NCBI RefSeq assembly: GCF_000385375.1
Contig: NZ_ARVV01000001.1
Span: forward strand, 4,154,001 to 4,218,000
Direction of reading: 5' to 3'
Length of the DNA: 64,000 bases
Origin: Methyloversatilis discipulorum
Lineage (GTDB): Bacteria > Pseudomonadota > Gammaproteobacteria > Burkholderiales > Rhodocyclaceae
The notes beneath the pieces are model-generated. The model made no database searches. It had not been told where the DNA came from and worked only from the letters and a program-made list of their open reading frames with translations. The translations under genes were made by a program, and so were the position numbers. The first letter of the stretch is position 1; every line of letters begins with the position of its first letter. Below, piece after piece: positions 1 to 9,417 of the stretch.

Positions 1-770
1 TCCACGTGCCCGACGCCTACGCGCGTGACGTCGCCCGCGGCAACCCGGACCACTTCGAATGGGTGTGCTCGGTCCACCCCTACCGCGAAGATGCGGTGGA
101 CGCGCTCGAAGCGGCGGCGCGCGACGGCGCGCGCGCGATCAAGTGGCTGCCGCCGGCAATGGGTATCGACCCGGCCTCCGGACGCTGCGACCGCTTCTAC
201 GCTGCCGCCGCCCGGCTCGGCCTGCCGCTGATCAGCCACGCCGGCGAGGAGAAGGCGGTACACGGCGCGGGCGGGCAGGAACTGGGCAACCCGCTGCGGT
301 TGCGCCGCGCGCTCGATCACGGCGTCACCGTCATCGTCGCGCACTGTGCAACGATGGGCCAGGACGTCGACCTCGACGCCGGCCGCGGCGCGCCGCTGCG
401 CAGCAGCTTCGACCTGTTCGCACGACTGATGGGCGAACGCCGCAGAGGTCGTCTTTATGGCGACATTTCAGCGATCACGCTGCGCAACCGCGAGGTCGAA
501 GTGGTGCGCGCCCTGCTGCGCCGCGAGGACTGGCACGACCGCCTGCTCTACGGCTCCGACTATCCGCTGCCGGGCATCCTGCCGCTGATGTCGCCGGCCT
601 CACTGGCGCGCGCCGGCCTGCTCGACGCGACCGCCGCACCAGTGCTCGAACAGGTGCGCGACCACAATCCGCTGCTGTTCGACTTCATGCTCAAGCGCCT
701 GCTGCGCGACGGCCGGCACCGCTTCGCCAACCGTGTGTTCGAAGCCGCGCGCGCCTTCCCGAACGCCTGA
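1..770 (+). CDS. Amidohydrolase family protein, 3' part (5' end outside window)
   Basis: The reading frame is open from the first base, so the gene starts upstream; a GTG at 6 lies inside the fold and is not a convincing start. The visible 255 or so residues look like the C-terminal two thirds of a TIM-barrel metal-dependent hydrolase of the Amidohydro_2 type. Seen motifs are KWLPP, ISHAGEE, VIVAHCATMG (metal-ligand His on successive strands) and LYGSDYPLPG, the usual late Asp ligand. Family members hydrolyse or decarboxylate varied small substrates; the substrate here cannot be told. The next gene follows after 27 bases on the same strand. Confidence 0.8.
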   Translation, partial: HVPDAYARDVARGNPDHFEWVCSVHPYREDAVDALEAAARDGARAIKWLPPAMGIDPASGRCDRFYAAAARLGLPLISHAGEEKAVHGAGGQELGNPLRLRRALDHGVTVIVAHCATMGQDVDLDAGRGAPLRSSFDLFARLMGERRRGRLYGDISAITLRNREVEVVRALLRREDWHDRLLYGSDYPLPGILPLMSPASLARAGLLDATAAPVLEQVRDHNPLLFDFMLKRLLRDGRHRFANRVFEAARAFPNA

Positions 771-797
771 CCCTACATCCGACAGACTCCACAACGC

Positions 798-2411
798 ATG
801 CGCATTCCCGCCGCCCTCCTTACACTGGCACTCATGACGAGTGCCCCTTCCACGCCCGCCGCACCGCGCGACGCGCTGGCCGACAGCCGCATCGGCCTGT
901 ACGCCGGCCAGGACTTCCGCCTCGCGACCGGCCGCTGCACCGACTGCGCGACGCCACCACAGGCGCTGTGGTACTTCGCGGACGACACCATCGCCGTGCC
1001 GCTGGCCGACGCCGCAGGCTTCGTCGCCACGCTGCCGGCGCAGGACGACGTGCGGCAGTGGGCATACGCGAACGAATGGCAGCCGGACGCGCAGAAGCCC
1101 GCGCTGATCTGGCTCGGCTCACCGCTCGTCGCACACGACGCGCAGCTCGACTCCGACGGCCGCATGCTCAGCTTCGCCGACAGCACGCGCGCCAGCTTCA
1201 CGCTGGTGCCGCAGCTGCCATCCAACGTGTCCTGGTTCAACGCCGACAGCACCGCCTGGCTGCAGGGCCAGCGGCTCTCTCTGCGCGGCGCGCGATCGGG
1301 CGACAGCTTCACCGCGCGCACGATCTGGCCGTCGTCCTTCGACATCGACCTCGCCGCACTGACGCCGTCGCCACTGCAGGACGGCGAAACGCTGGCCACG
1401 CTGGTGCGCGCCGACGACGGCGGCGCACGCATACCGGCGTCGACGCGTCTGCTGTGGGAGCGCACGGCGGGTGCCGCGCGCGCAGCGGCCGGCAAGCCGG
1501 TGCTGGCCATCATGCTCAACGGCGCGCAGGGCGACGACGACGAGGCACACGGCGGTCACTTCGCGATCGCCACCGGCGTCATGGGCGCGCGCGGCGAGTG
1601 GAAGGACTGGCTGGTCGCCAACTTCTACAACCTCGACGCGTACAGCGAAAAGGGCATCGTCGCCTCGATGCTGACGATGGACGCCTACCTGACCGACCTC
1701 AACGGCGGCCAGAGCTGGTACCGCCCGTCCTACATGCTGGTCGCCGTGCTGCGCGACGACCGCGCGGCGCGCCTGTACGACCAGGGCATCGCGCGCGTGT
1801 TCAACCACTTCTACCGGCACGATTTCAGCTACCGGCACGCCAGCGCGAACTGCGCCGGCCTCAGTCTGGACACGCTGCGCTCGCTCGGCTGGAGCATCCC
1901 GACCCTGGGCCCGACCTCGAAAGCCAAGGCGTGGCTCGGACTGCCGTACATGGCGATCAAGGACATGAGCGTGAGCAGCGGCCTGCAGGCCTTCGACTAC
2001 ATGATGGCCGAGCGCAGCGGGCTGTTTCCTTTCGTCGCCTTCAACGTCGCCGGCAGCGACCTGCTCGGCAGGCTGACCCAGGGCAAGGTGATGGACCAGG
2101 GGCTGGAACGCCTGCTGGCCGACGACGTCGAGGCGGTCCTGTTCGTGCGCGTGCCGCAGATTCCGTCCTCGCGCGCCTTCGGCAGCGCACCGGTCGCCAG
2201 CTACGAGGAATACATGGCGCGCGTGCCGGCCGACCGCAGCCAGTGGGTGGTGCGGCCAGCGCCGCCACGCGCCTTCCCGGACGAGTTGCGCGACCCGCAG
2301 GCACCGAAGGAGCCGCTGCCGGCGTCGCGTCGCGCGCTGATCGTTTGGCTGGTCGGCGCCGCCGCGGTGATCGCCTTCGTCGCGTACCGGCTGCTGCGGA
2401 GAACGTCATGA
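798..2411 (+). CDS. Secreted, membrane-anchored protein of unknown function with conserved-looking His and Cys
   Basis: I do not recognise this 537-residue protein with certainty. It begins with a short hydrophobic signal-like segment (residues 1-21, ending in an AAPRDA-like site) and ends with one membrane helix (about 513-531) followed by RRTS, so most of it should sit in the periplasm held by a C-terminal anchor. Two spots resemble a cysteine-hydrolase pair: GGHFAIATG with His254 and NCAGLSLDTLR with Cys352. This arrangement recalls DUF4105/NlpC-like proteins, but that is inference. Its stop overlaps the start of the next gene (ATGA), so it is translationally coupled to the LplT-PlsC fusion, suggesting a role in envelope lipid or cell-wall handling. 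Confidence 0.75.
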   Translation: MRIPAALLTLALMTSAPSTPAAPRDALADSRIGLYAGQDFRLATGRCTDCATPPQALWYFADDTIAVPLADAAGFVATLPAQDDVRQWAYANEWQPDAQKPALIWLGSPLVAHDAQLDSDGRMLSFADSTRASFTLVPQLPSNVSWFNADSTAWLQGQRLSLRGARSGDSFTARTIWPSSFDIDLAALTPSPLQDGETLATLVRADDGGARIPASTRLLWERTAGAARAAAGKPVLAIMLNGAQGDDDEAHGGHFAIATGVMGARGEWKDWLVANFYNLDAYSEKGIVASMLTMDAYLTDLNGGQSWYRPSYMLVAVLRDDRAARLYDQGIARVFNHFYRHDFSYRHASANCAGLSLDTLRSLGWSIPTLGPTSKAKAWLGLPYMAIKDMSVSSGLQAFDYMMAERSGLFPFVAFNVAGSDLLGRLTQGKVMDQGLERLLADDVEAVLFVRVPQIPSSRAFGSAPVASYEEYMARVPADRSQWVVRPAPPRAFPDELRDPQAPKEPLPASRRALIVWLVGAAAVIAFVAYRLLRRTS

Positions 2412-4282
2412 GCTCGCAATTTCATCTGCTGAAGGAAACGCGTTTCCGCCCCTTCTTCCTGACCCAGCTGCTGGGCGCGCTGAACGACAACGTGTTCAAG
2501 ACCGCGCTGATTACGCTGCTCACCTTCCGCGCCGGCAGCATCACCGACGTGTCGCCGGCGCTGCTCGCCACCGTGCTGCCCGGCGTGTTCATCCTGCCCT
2601 TCTTCCTGTTTTCGGCCACCTGCGGCCAGATCGCCGACAAGTACGACCGCGCGATGCTGGCGCGGCTGTCCAAGGTGATCGAGATCGCGGTGATGGGCCT
2701 GGGCGCCATCGGTTTCGTCGCCGCCAGCCTGCCGGCACTGGTGCTGGCACTGTTCCTGATGGGCACGCAATCGACGCTGTTCGGACCGGTCAAGTACGCC
2801 TACCTGCCGCAGCACCTGCACGACGGCGAACTGGTCGGCGGCAACGGGCTGGTCGAATCGGCCACCTTCGTCGCCATCCTGCTCGGCCAGATACTCGGCG
2901 CCTGGCTGGTCGGCGTGACCGACGCCTGGGGCCTGTCGGCCGCCGTGCTGCTGCTGGCGATCGCCGGCTGGTGGACCAGCCGCGGCATTCCGCGCTCGCC
3001 AGCACCCGACCCGGCCATGCGCATAGACTGGAACCCGGCCAGCTCGACCCGTGACAACCTGCGCTTCGCCGTCGGCAACCGCACGGTGTGGCTGTCGCTG
3101 CTCGGCATATCGTGGTTCTGGTTCTACGGCGCTACGCTGCTGGCGCAGTTCCCGGTCTACGCGTCCGACGTGCTGGGTGGCGGCGAGAACGTGTTCATCC
3201 TGCTGCTGGCGGTGTTCTCGGTCGGCGTCGGCACCGGTTCGCTGCTGTGCGAAAAGCTGTCCGGCGGCCGCATCGAGATCGGTCTGGTGCCCTTCGGCGC
3301 GATCGGCCTCACGCTGTTCGGCGTCGATCTGTTCTTCGCCACGCCGTCGGCGCCGCTGCCGGGCGACGGCAGCGTGAGCGCATTCCTGCAGCACGCGGCG
3401 CACTGGCGCATGCTGATCGACATCGCGCTGCTCGGCGCGGCAGGCGGCCTCTACATCGTGCCGCTGTATGCGCTGATCCAGACCCGCTGCGAACGCAGCC
3501 ACGCGGCACGCGTGATCGCCGCCAACAACATCCTGAACGCCGGTTTCATGGTCGCGTCCGCTGGCGTGAGCCTGCTGCTGTTCGAGGCGGGGCTGAACAT
3601 TCCGCAGCTCTTCCTGGTGGCCGCGCTGTTCAACGCGGCGGTGGCGGTTTTCATCTACACGCTGGTGCCGGAATTCCTGATGCGCTTCATCGTGTGGCTG
3701 CTGGTGCACACGGTGTACCGGCTCGACAAGAAGGGACTGGAGAACATTCCCGCCGACGGTCCGGCGGTCATCGTGTGCAACCACGTGAGCTTCGTCGACG
3801 CGCTGGTGATCACCGCCGCCTGCCCGCGGCCGATACGCTTCGTCATGCACCACGCCATCTTCCGCCTGCCGGTGCTGCGCTTCGTGTTCCGCACCAACCG
3901 CTGCATCCCGATCGCGTCGGCCAAGGAAGACCCGAAGCTGCTGGAGCGCGCCTACGACGACATCGCTGCCGCGCTGGAAGCGGGCGAACTCGTAGGCATC
4001 TTCCCGGAAGGACTGATCACCGACACCGGCGACATCTACCCCTTCAAACCGGGCATCACGCGCATCGTCGCGCGCACGCCGGTACCGGTGGTGCCGCTGG
4101 CGCTGCGCGGCCTGTGGGGCAGCTTCTTTTCGCGCAAGGGCGGCCCGGCGATGACCAAACCTTTGCGCCGCGGCCTGTTCAACCGCATCGAACTGGTCGG
4201 CGCGCCGGCAGTGGCGCCGGAGGCTGCGACACCGGACGCACTGCAGGCCATCGTCGCCGGCCTGCGCGGCGATCGGCGATGA
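2408..4282 (+). CDS. LplT-like MFS transporter fused to PlsC-type acyltransferase
   Basis: A 624-residue two-domain protein. Residues about 1-420 are a 12-helix major facilitator resembling the lysophospholipid transporter LplT (FFLTQLLGALNDN near the start is typical). Residues about 430-624 are a PlsC-type glycerolipid acyltransferase with the catalytic NHVSFVD motif at 458 and the FPEG motif at 532. Known relatives flip lysophospholipids inward and reacylate them at the inner membrane; many carry a third acyl-ACP synthetase (Aas) domain, which is absent here. The ATG overlaps the upstream stop by four bases. Substrate is inferred from family, not shown. Confidence 0.88.
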   Translation: MSSQFHLLKETRFRPFFLTQLLGALNDNVFKTALITLLTFRAGSITDVSPALLATVLPGVFILPFFLFSATCGQIADKYDRAMLARLSKVIEIAVMGLGAIGFVAASLPALVLALFLMGTQSTLFGPVKYAYLPQHLHDGELVGGNGLVESATFVAILLGQILGAWLVGVTDAWGLSAAVLLLAIAGWWTSRGIPRSPAPDPAMRIDWNPASSTRDNLRFAVGNRTVWLSLLGISWFWFYGATLLAQFPVYASDVLGGGENVFILLLAVFSVGVGTGSLLCEKLSGGRIEIGLVPFGAIGLTLFGVDLFFATPSAPLPGDGSVSAFLQHAAHWRMLIDIALLGAAGGLYIVPLYALIQTRCERSHAARVIAANNILNAGFMVASAGVSLLLFEAGLNIPQLFLVAALFNAAVAVFIYTLVPEFLMRFIVWLLVHTVYRLDKKGLENIPADGPAVIVCNHVSFVDALVITAACPRPIRFVMHHAIFRLPVLRFVFRTNRCIPIASAKEDPKLLERAYDDIAAALEAGELVGIFPEGLITDTGDIYPFKPGITRIVARTPVPVVPLALRGLWGSFFSRKGGPAMTKPLRRGLFNRIELVGAPAVAPEAATPDALQAIVAGLRGDRR

Positions 4283-4310
4283 CCATCCTCGATCTCGACG
4301 GAGCGCGCCG

Positions 4311-7025
4311 ATGCTGACCGCCATTCTCTGCATTCTCGGTCTGATCGCCGGCGCCGCGCACGGCGAGGTCGAAGCCTTCTTCGGCGCCCTCGCCGGCCTT
4401 GCTGCAGGCCTGTGGGTGTCGGCGCGCACCGCCGCGCGCGAACGCGCAGTGCAGGATCGCCTGCGCGAACTCGACGACAAGACGCGCTGGCTTTACGAAG
4501 CGCTGAAGGCGCGGCCGGCGGCGACAGCCGGCCCGGAAGCCACGAGCGCGGTGCCGGACGAAGCGGCGACAACGGCCGGCACCGAAGCAGCGCCGGCCGT
4601 CGCCGCGGCCGCGGTCGAGCCGGCTTCGGTCAGCACACAGGCCGCACCGCTCGACACGCTGCACGCGGAGGGCGTACGCGTCTCCGCGCGCCCGCTGCCG
4701 CCGGCAGCCGACGCTGCCGAACGCGACGACATCGCCCGTCCGCTCGCCGCACTGTGGTCGCGCCTGATGGGCAGCAACCCGCTGGCGCGCATCGGCGTCA
4801 TCGTACTGTTCTTCGGCGTCGCGTCGGCGCTGCGCCTGGCCGCCCAGGCCGGCTGGCTGCCGCCGGAGCTGCGGCTGGCCGCCGCCGTCGCCACCGGCGT
4901 GGCGATGATCGGGTTCGGCCTGCGTCTGCCCGGTGACGGACCGCGCCGCATGTTCGCGCTGGCGATCCAGGGCGGCGGTTTCGCGCTGCTCTACCTGGCG
5001 GTCTATTTCGCGCTGGCGCGCTACGGCTTCATCGGGCCGGCGCCCGCCTTCCTGCTCTTTGCCGCGCTCGGCGTCGCCTGCGCGGTCAGCGCCGCGCGGC
5101 AGAGCTCGCAGGTGCTGGCGCTGCTTGGCCTGTCCGGCGCCTTCGTCGCGCCGATGCTGGCGTCCAGTGGGCAGGGCCAGTACGTCGTGCTGTTCAGCTA
5201 CTACCTGCTGCTCGACGCATTCATCATCGCGCTGAGCTGGCGGCGCGCCTGGCGCGCGCTCATCTTCGCCGGCTTCCTGTTCACCTTCGCCGTCGGCGCC
5301 GGCTGGGGCCTGCGCAGCTATGTGGCGGACGACTACCTGGTGGTGCAGGGCTTCCTGATCGCCTTCTTCGTGCTGTTCACGGCCACCCACGTCGCCCAGA
5401 CCGTGCTGCGCGCGCCGGGCGCCGCCGGCTGGCAGTCCGGCAGCCTGCTGTTCGGCCCGCCGTTGGCCGCCGGCGTACTGCAGGCGGCACTGGTCCAGCC
5501 CTATGAGTACGGCGCGGCGATCAGTGCCGCGCTGGCCGGGCTGTACTACCTCGGACTGGCCGGCCTGCTGCGCAGCCGCGCGCCGGACGAAACACTCACC
5601 TTCCGCGCCCACGCCGGCATCGGCGCCGCGCTGCTGACGCTGGCTGTGCCGCTGGCGTTCGACCTGCAGATGACCGCCGCCATCTACGCGGTCGAAGGCG
5701 CGGCGGCGCTGTGGTACGGCTGCGCCCGCGCGTCGCGACTGACGCTGTGGGCCGGTGCCGCACTGCAGGGCGCCGCCGGCTTCTGGCTCGCCGCCTCGCT
5801 CGACACGCTGACCGTCGCCTGGCCGCTGCTCAACGGCCGCACGCTGGGCTGCCTGCTGCTGGCCGGTGCCGCGTTGTCCTCGGTGCGCGTGCTGCGCCAG
5901 ACCGGCGCCGGCGCCGACTGGCTGCCGAAAGCGCTCACGCTGTGGCTGGCCGGCTGGTGGCTGTTCGGTGGCCTGGCCGACATCGACGACTTCGTGCCGC
6001 ACGACCTGCAGCCGGCCATCGCGCTGCTGTTCGGCGTCGCCAGCGCCGCCTTCGCCGAACAGCAGGGCCGCGGACGCGACTTCATCACCGCCCGCGCGCT
6101 GGCGGCGCTGACGCTGCCCGTCCTGTGGGCCGGCAGCCTGCTCGGCTGGGACCAGCACGGGCACCTGCTGTACGGTGCGATGGCGCTCGCGTTGCCGCTG
6201 GCCTGGGCCACCCATCTGTGGGTGCTGCGCCGGCAGGACGACGACGGCGCGGCGCTGCTGAACACCCCGCGCCACATCGCCACCGCGTGGACGCTGCTGC
6301 TGTCGGTCGGCATCGAAGCCGGCGGCTGGCTGGCCGACTGGCTGCCGGGGCAGGACCTGTGGGGCTGGCTTGCCTGGATCCTCGTCTGGCTCATTGCCGG
6401 CCGCACACTCCACGCCGCACTGCACGACGAGGAGCAGACGGACGCCTGGCCCTTGGCCGCCGCCCCCGAGGCCTATGCGCGCGCCGTGCTGTGGCCGGTC
6501 GCCGGCCTTCTGCTGCTGACGGTCGTCGCGCTGCAGTTCGGCCACGACGGCGGCTCCGCCCTGCCCTATCTGCCGCTGGCGTCGGCGCTCGACCTGGCCA
6601 GCGTCGCCGCGCTGCTGTGGCTGGCGCGCAGCGGCCTGCTGCCGGTGCCTCTGGTCGGCGCCGCCGGCCTGCTGTGGGTGTCGGCACTGGCGGCCCGCAG
6701 CGTGCATCACCTCGCCGGGGTGGCGTGGTCGGCCACCGCCATGTTCCAATCCACCCTTCTGCAGGCGACGCTGTCGCTGACCTGGGCGCTGAGCGCGCTG
6801 GCGCTGATGGTGTACGCGACACGACGCGGTACGCGCACGCTGTGGTTTGCCGGCTTTGCGCTGCTGGCCGCCGTCGGCGCCAAGATGCTGATGATCGACC
6901 TGGCCGGCGCCGGTACGGTCGAATGGACCGGTTCGCTGCTGGGCATCGGCGCGCTCATCCTGATTGCCAGTTACGCCGCACCGGTGCCGCCCGGCACGCT
7001 TCCAGATGGAGAGGACACCCGATGA
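4311..7025 (+). CDS. DUF2339 family multi-pass membrane protein
   Basis: A 904-residue, very hydrophobic protein. A first helix (residues 1-40) is followed by a short coiled segment and an Ala/Pro/Glu-rich linker (about 65-140), then more than twenty predicted membrane helices to the C-terminus. This matches the DUF2339 (COG5373) predicted membrane proteins, whose function is not known. The start at 4311 has GGAG nine bases upstream. It ends with ATGA overlap into the DUF3617 gene, so it belongs to the same transcript as the secreted protein and acyltransferase before it. A role in the envelope is inferred from context only. Confidence 0.85.
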   Translation: MLTAILCILGLIAGAAHGEVEAFFGALAGLAAGLWVSARTAARERAVQDRLRELDDKTRWLYEALKARPAATAGPEATSAVPDEAATTAGTEAAPAVAAAAVEPASVSTQAAPLDTLHAEGVRVSARPLPPAADAAERDDIARPLAALWSRLMGSNPLARIGVIVLFFGVASALRLAAQAGWLPPELRLAAAVATGVAMIGFGLRLPGDGPRRMFALAIQGGGFALLYLAVYFALARYGFIGPAPAFLLFAALGVACAVSAARQSSQVLALLGLSGAFVAPMLASSGQGQYVVLFSYYLLLDAFIIALSWRRAWRALIFAGFLFTFAVGAGWGLRSYVADDYLVVQGFLIAFFVLFTATHVAQTVLRAPGAAGWQSGSLLFGPPLAAGVLQAALVQPYEYGAAISAALAGLYYLGLAGLLRSRAPDETLTFRAHAGIGAALLTLAVPLAFDLQMTAAIYAVEGAAALWYGCARASRLTLWAGAALQGAAGFWLAASLDTLTVAWPLLNGRTLGCLLLAGAALSSVRVLRQTGAGADWLPKALTLWLAGWWLFGGLADIDDFVPHDLQPAIALLFGVASAAFAEQQGRGRDFITARALAALTLPVLWAGSLLGWDQHGHLLYGAMALALPLAWATHLWVLRRQDDDGAALLNTPRHIATAWTLLLSVGIEAGGWLADWLPGQDLWGWLAWILVWLIAGRTLHAALHDEEQTDAWPLAAAPEAYARAVLWPVAGLLLLTVVALQFGHDGGSALPYLPLASALDLASVAALLWLARSGLLPVPLVGAAGLLWVSALAARSVHHLAGVAWSATAMFQSTLLQATLSLTWALSALALMVYATRRGTRTLWFAGFALLAAVGAKMLMIDLAGAGTVEWTGSLLGIGALILIASYAAPVPPGTLPDGEDTR

Positions 7026-7549
7026 AAGGACTGCTCGTTCCTGCCGCACTCGCGCTGGCCTCACTCGGCCCGGCGCACGCCGCCGACATCAAGCCCGGCC
7101 TGTGGGAATTCAAGTCGGCGATGAGCATGCCGGGCATGCCCGACATGTCGGCGCAGATGGCGCGCATGCAGGAAGAAATGAAGAAGATGCCGCCGGAAGC
7201 GCGCAAGATGATGGAACAGCAGATGGCCGCGCAGGGCGTGGCCATGGGCAGCGGCGGCGCGGTCCGCGTCTGCATCACGCCGGACGACGCCAAGCGCAGC
7301 GACATCTACTCCGGCAAGAACGATGGCAGCTGCTCCTACAGCAACGTCACGAACACCGCGAAATCGGTCAAGGGCAAGATCAGCTGCACCAATCCGAAAG
7401 CCAGCGGCGACTTCGAGGCGGTGATCGACAGTCCGACCCATTTCACGTCGAAAATGAACATGCAGTCGGCTGAGGGGTCGATGAAGGCTGACACCGACGC
7501 GCGCTGGATCGCCGCCGATTGCGGCGCGGTCAAACCGACCGCCCGCTGA
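7022..7549 (+). CDS. DUF3617 family periplasmic protein
   Basis: A 175-residue protein with a clear signal peptide (cleavage likely after AHA, residue 20) followed by IKPGLWEFKS, the signature opening of DUF3617 proteins. A methionine-rich stretch (about 35-70, with repeated MPGMPDM/QM/KKM pattern) precedes a domain with cysteines in VCITPDD, GSCSYS, ISCTN and ADCG, which probably form disulfides. Family function is unknown; members are found widely in proteobacteria. It overlaps the DUF2339 stop codon by four bases, closing a four-gene overlapping cluster. The Met-rich run could bind metal, but nothing proves it. Confidence 0.85.
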   Translation: MKGLLVPAALALASLGPAHAADIKPGLWEFKSAMSMPGMPDMSAQMARMQEEMKKMPPEARKMMEQQMAAQGVAMGSGGAVRVCITPDDAKRSDIYSGKNDGSCSYSNVTNTAKSVKGKISCTNPKASGDFEAVIDSPTHFTSKMNMQSAEGSMKADTDARWIAADCGAVKPTAR

Positions 7550-7606
7550 CCCGCCGACTGTCCGACCCAACGCTTCACCCGATTGCAGACCCAACGCTGA
7601 ACAGGA

Positions 7607-8626
7607 ATGAAGGACTCACTGCTGCGGACGCCACTGGCGGACGCGACCGGACAGCCCGCCCGTCCGCAGCCGCCTGAACAGCCCATGCACGCCGCACACC
7701 CCGAACACCCGCGCAACCGCCGGCGGGCCGACAGCCTCGCACCGTTCTCGCTGAGCGTCGAGACCGGTCCACTCGGCGACACCAGCCTGCATTTCCGCGT
7801 CCGCCCCAGCGGGTTGATTGCCCTCGTGCTGGCACTGCTGATCCACGCGCTCGCGCTGTGGTGGGTGATGCGGCCGAAGGCGGAACCGGAGCAGCCACTC
7901 AGCGCGAACCAGCCGATCAGCGTGCGCATGATCACGCCGGAGGAACCGCGCAAGGCGGCGTCGGCGCCCCCTCCGGCCGCCGCACCGACGCCGCCGGCAC
8001 CGCAGCCGAAGAAGCAGCCGCCGCAGAAGAAGCGCGAAAAGGCCCGCAAGGCGCCACCAGCGCCGACCGAACCGCCGGTCGCCCGCGTGCCGGTGCCCGA
8101 ACCCGCCCCTGCCCCGCCGCCGCCCAAACCCGCCGTTGCACCGGACGCGCCGACCGATATGGCGTCCTTCGTCGCCGCCCAGCGCGAAAAACGCCGACTT
8201 GCCGAAGAGGCCGCCGCCGGCGAGAACGCCGCTGCGCGCGCCCGCGAACGCGGCCCGTCGGCCGACGACATCGCCGCCGCCAACATCAAGCGCAATCTGC
8301 AGCAGCCGGGCACCAACGGCGTGTTCCAGATCACCCGCAAGAGCGTGCGCACGGCCGCCTTCGTGTTCCGCGGCTGGACCACCGACGCCGGCAATGCGCG
8401 GCGCGAATTCATCGAGGTCGACGCCGGCCTGAACGGCGACATCGAACGCGCCGTCGTGCAGCGCATGATCGAGCTGATACGCCGCTACTACAGCGGCAAC
8501 TTCAACTGGGAATCGCTGCGCCTGGGCCGCACCGTCGTGCTGTCGGCGCGACCGGAACATCAGAAGGAACTGGAGGACTTCCTGATCAAGGAGTTCTTCC
8601 GGGTCGGCGCGCAATACCCACCGTAG
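7607..8626 (+). CDS. TonB-like single-pass protein with proline-rich periplasmic linker
   Basis: A 339-residue protein. The N-terminal 68 residues are polar and cytoplasmic; one helix spans about 69-88 (RPSGLIALVLALLIHALALWW). A long Pro/Ala/Lys linker (about 110-185) follows, then a charged coiled stretch and a compact C-terminal domain (about 255-339). The plan is that of TonB/TolA-type energy transducers, though the C-terminus is not a textbook TonB domain and no exbB/exbD genes lie nearby. The start is uncertain: 7607 has a poor ribosome site and ATG at 7685 is possible. Role in TonB-dependent transport is inferred from architecture only. Confidence 0.7.
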   Translation: MKDSLLRTPLADATGQPARPQPPEQPMHAAHPEHPRNRRRADSLAPFSLSVETGPLGDTSLHFRVRPSGLIALVLALLIHALALWWVMRPKAEPEQPLSANQPISVRMITPEEPRKAASAPPPAAAPTPPAPQPKKQPPQKKREKARKAPPAPTEPPVARVPVPEPAPAPPPPKPAVAPDAPTDMASFVAAQREKRRLAEEAAAGENAAARARERGPSADDIAAANIKRNLQQPGTNGVFQITRKSVRTAAFVFRGWTTDAGNARREFIEVDAGLNGDIERAVVQRMIELIRRYYSGNFNWESLRLGRTVVLSARPEHQKELEDFLIKEFFRVGAQYPP

Positions 8627-8714
8627 TCGGGCCGAGCGCCCGCCGTGCCGCAGCGCAGCTTGGTAACGGCATGGCGGACGACCGATAATCCGGGCGCACA
8701 CGGAGGATTTCACG

Positions 8715-9338
8715 ATGCCGCGCCACCCCGCACTGCCGGACGACGACGAGAACGGAATGACGGACGCCGAACCTTTCCGCGGTCTCGCCCGCTACGAACG
8801 GCAGATGCCCATCCATCAGATTTCCTACTATCTGTGCGGCGAGATCCGCGAGCCGCACCACTACACCGATCTGTTCTATACGCTGCGCACCGCGGCCGAG
8901 ACCGATCTGATCTATCTGCACCTGAATTCGCCGGGCGGCGAATTCGACACCGGTCTGCAGATCATCAACAACATCCGCGCCTCCGAGGCGCACGTGGTCA
9001 CGGTGCTCGAAGCGCGCGCTTTCTCGATGGCCGCCTTCATCTTCCTCAGCGGCGACGAACTGGTGGTGCACGACAACTGCCAGCTCATGTTCCACACCTA
9101 CACCGGCAGCCTCGATGGTCGCGGCAGCGAGCAGCAGGCGCAGGTGGCCGCGGTCAGCAGCTGGTTCGAGAAGATGACGACCCGGCTCTGCTCGCCCTTC
9201 CTCAGCGACAGCGAAATCAGCCGCATCCTGAAGGGCAGCGACGTGTGGATGGACTCCGACGGCGTGCGCCAGCGGCTGATGCGGATGCAGCGCGCTCAGG
9301 CGCAGGCTGTCCGGCGCAGCGTGGCGAAGAAGGGTTGA
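8715..9338 (+). CDS. ClpP-like serine protease, stand-alone
   Basis: A 207-residue member of the ClpP/crotonase fold. It shows NSPGGEFDTG (residues 71-80, oxyanion and substrate strand), Ser104 in RAFSMAAF and His127 in LMFHTYTG, in the order and spacing of the ClpP catalytic Ser and His; an acidic residue in the following SDVWMDSDGV is the likely third member. Length is close to normal ClpP, but sequence is divergent and no clpX or clpA is adjacent, so it is a paralogue rather than the housekeeping subunit. A GGAGG eight bases before the ATG supports the start. Substrates and partner ATPase are unknown. Confidence 0.82.
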   Translation: MPRHPALPDDDENGMTDAEPFRGLARYERQMPIHQISYYLCGEIREPHHYTDLFYTLRTAAETDLIYLHLNSPGGEFDTGLQIINNIRASEAHVVTVLEARAFSMAAFIFLSGDELVVHDNCQLMFHTYTGSLDGRGSEQQAQVAAVSSWFEKMTTRLCSPFLSDSEISRILKGSDVWMDSDGVRQRLMRMQRAQAQAVRRSVAKKG

Positions 9339-9417
9339 GAAGCGTCCCGAGCATAAAATCGTCCGTGAGTAGAAGTAGATGGAGCGACTGCTATGATTCA
9401 GCGCATAGCGCAGCGCC

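Noticed and set aside
59..2407. Extension of the LplT-PlsC frame upstream to position 59
   Set aside because: The open frame continues by chance through the amidohydrolase and the secreted protein; similarity begins only at MSSQFHLL (2408), which overlaps the preceding stop in the usual ATGA way.
4279..4317. Twelve-codon ORF overlapping the stop of the LplT-PlsC gene
   Set aside because: Too short, no features; the DUF2339 start at 4311 explains the region.
2201..7064. Long minus-strand open frames opposite the LplT-PlsC and DUF2339 genes
   Set aside because: Composition rich in Arg/Gln/His/Ala without domains, typical of antisense frames in high-GC DNA; plus-strand genes overlap each other neatly and have ribosome sites.
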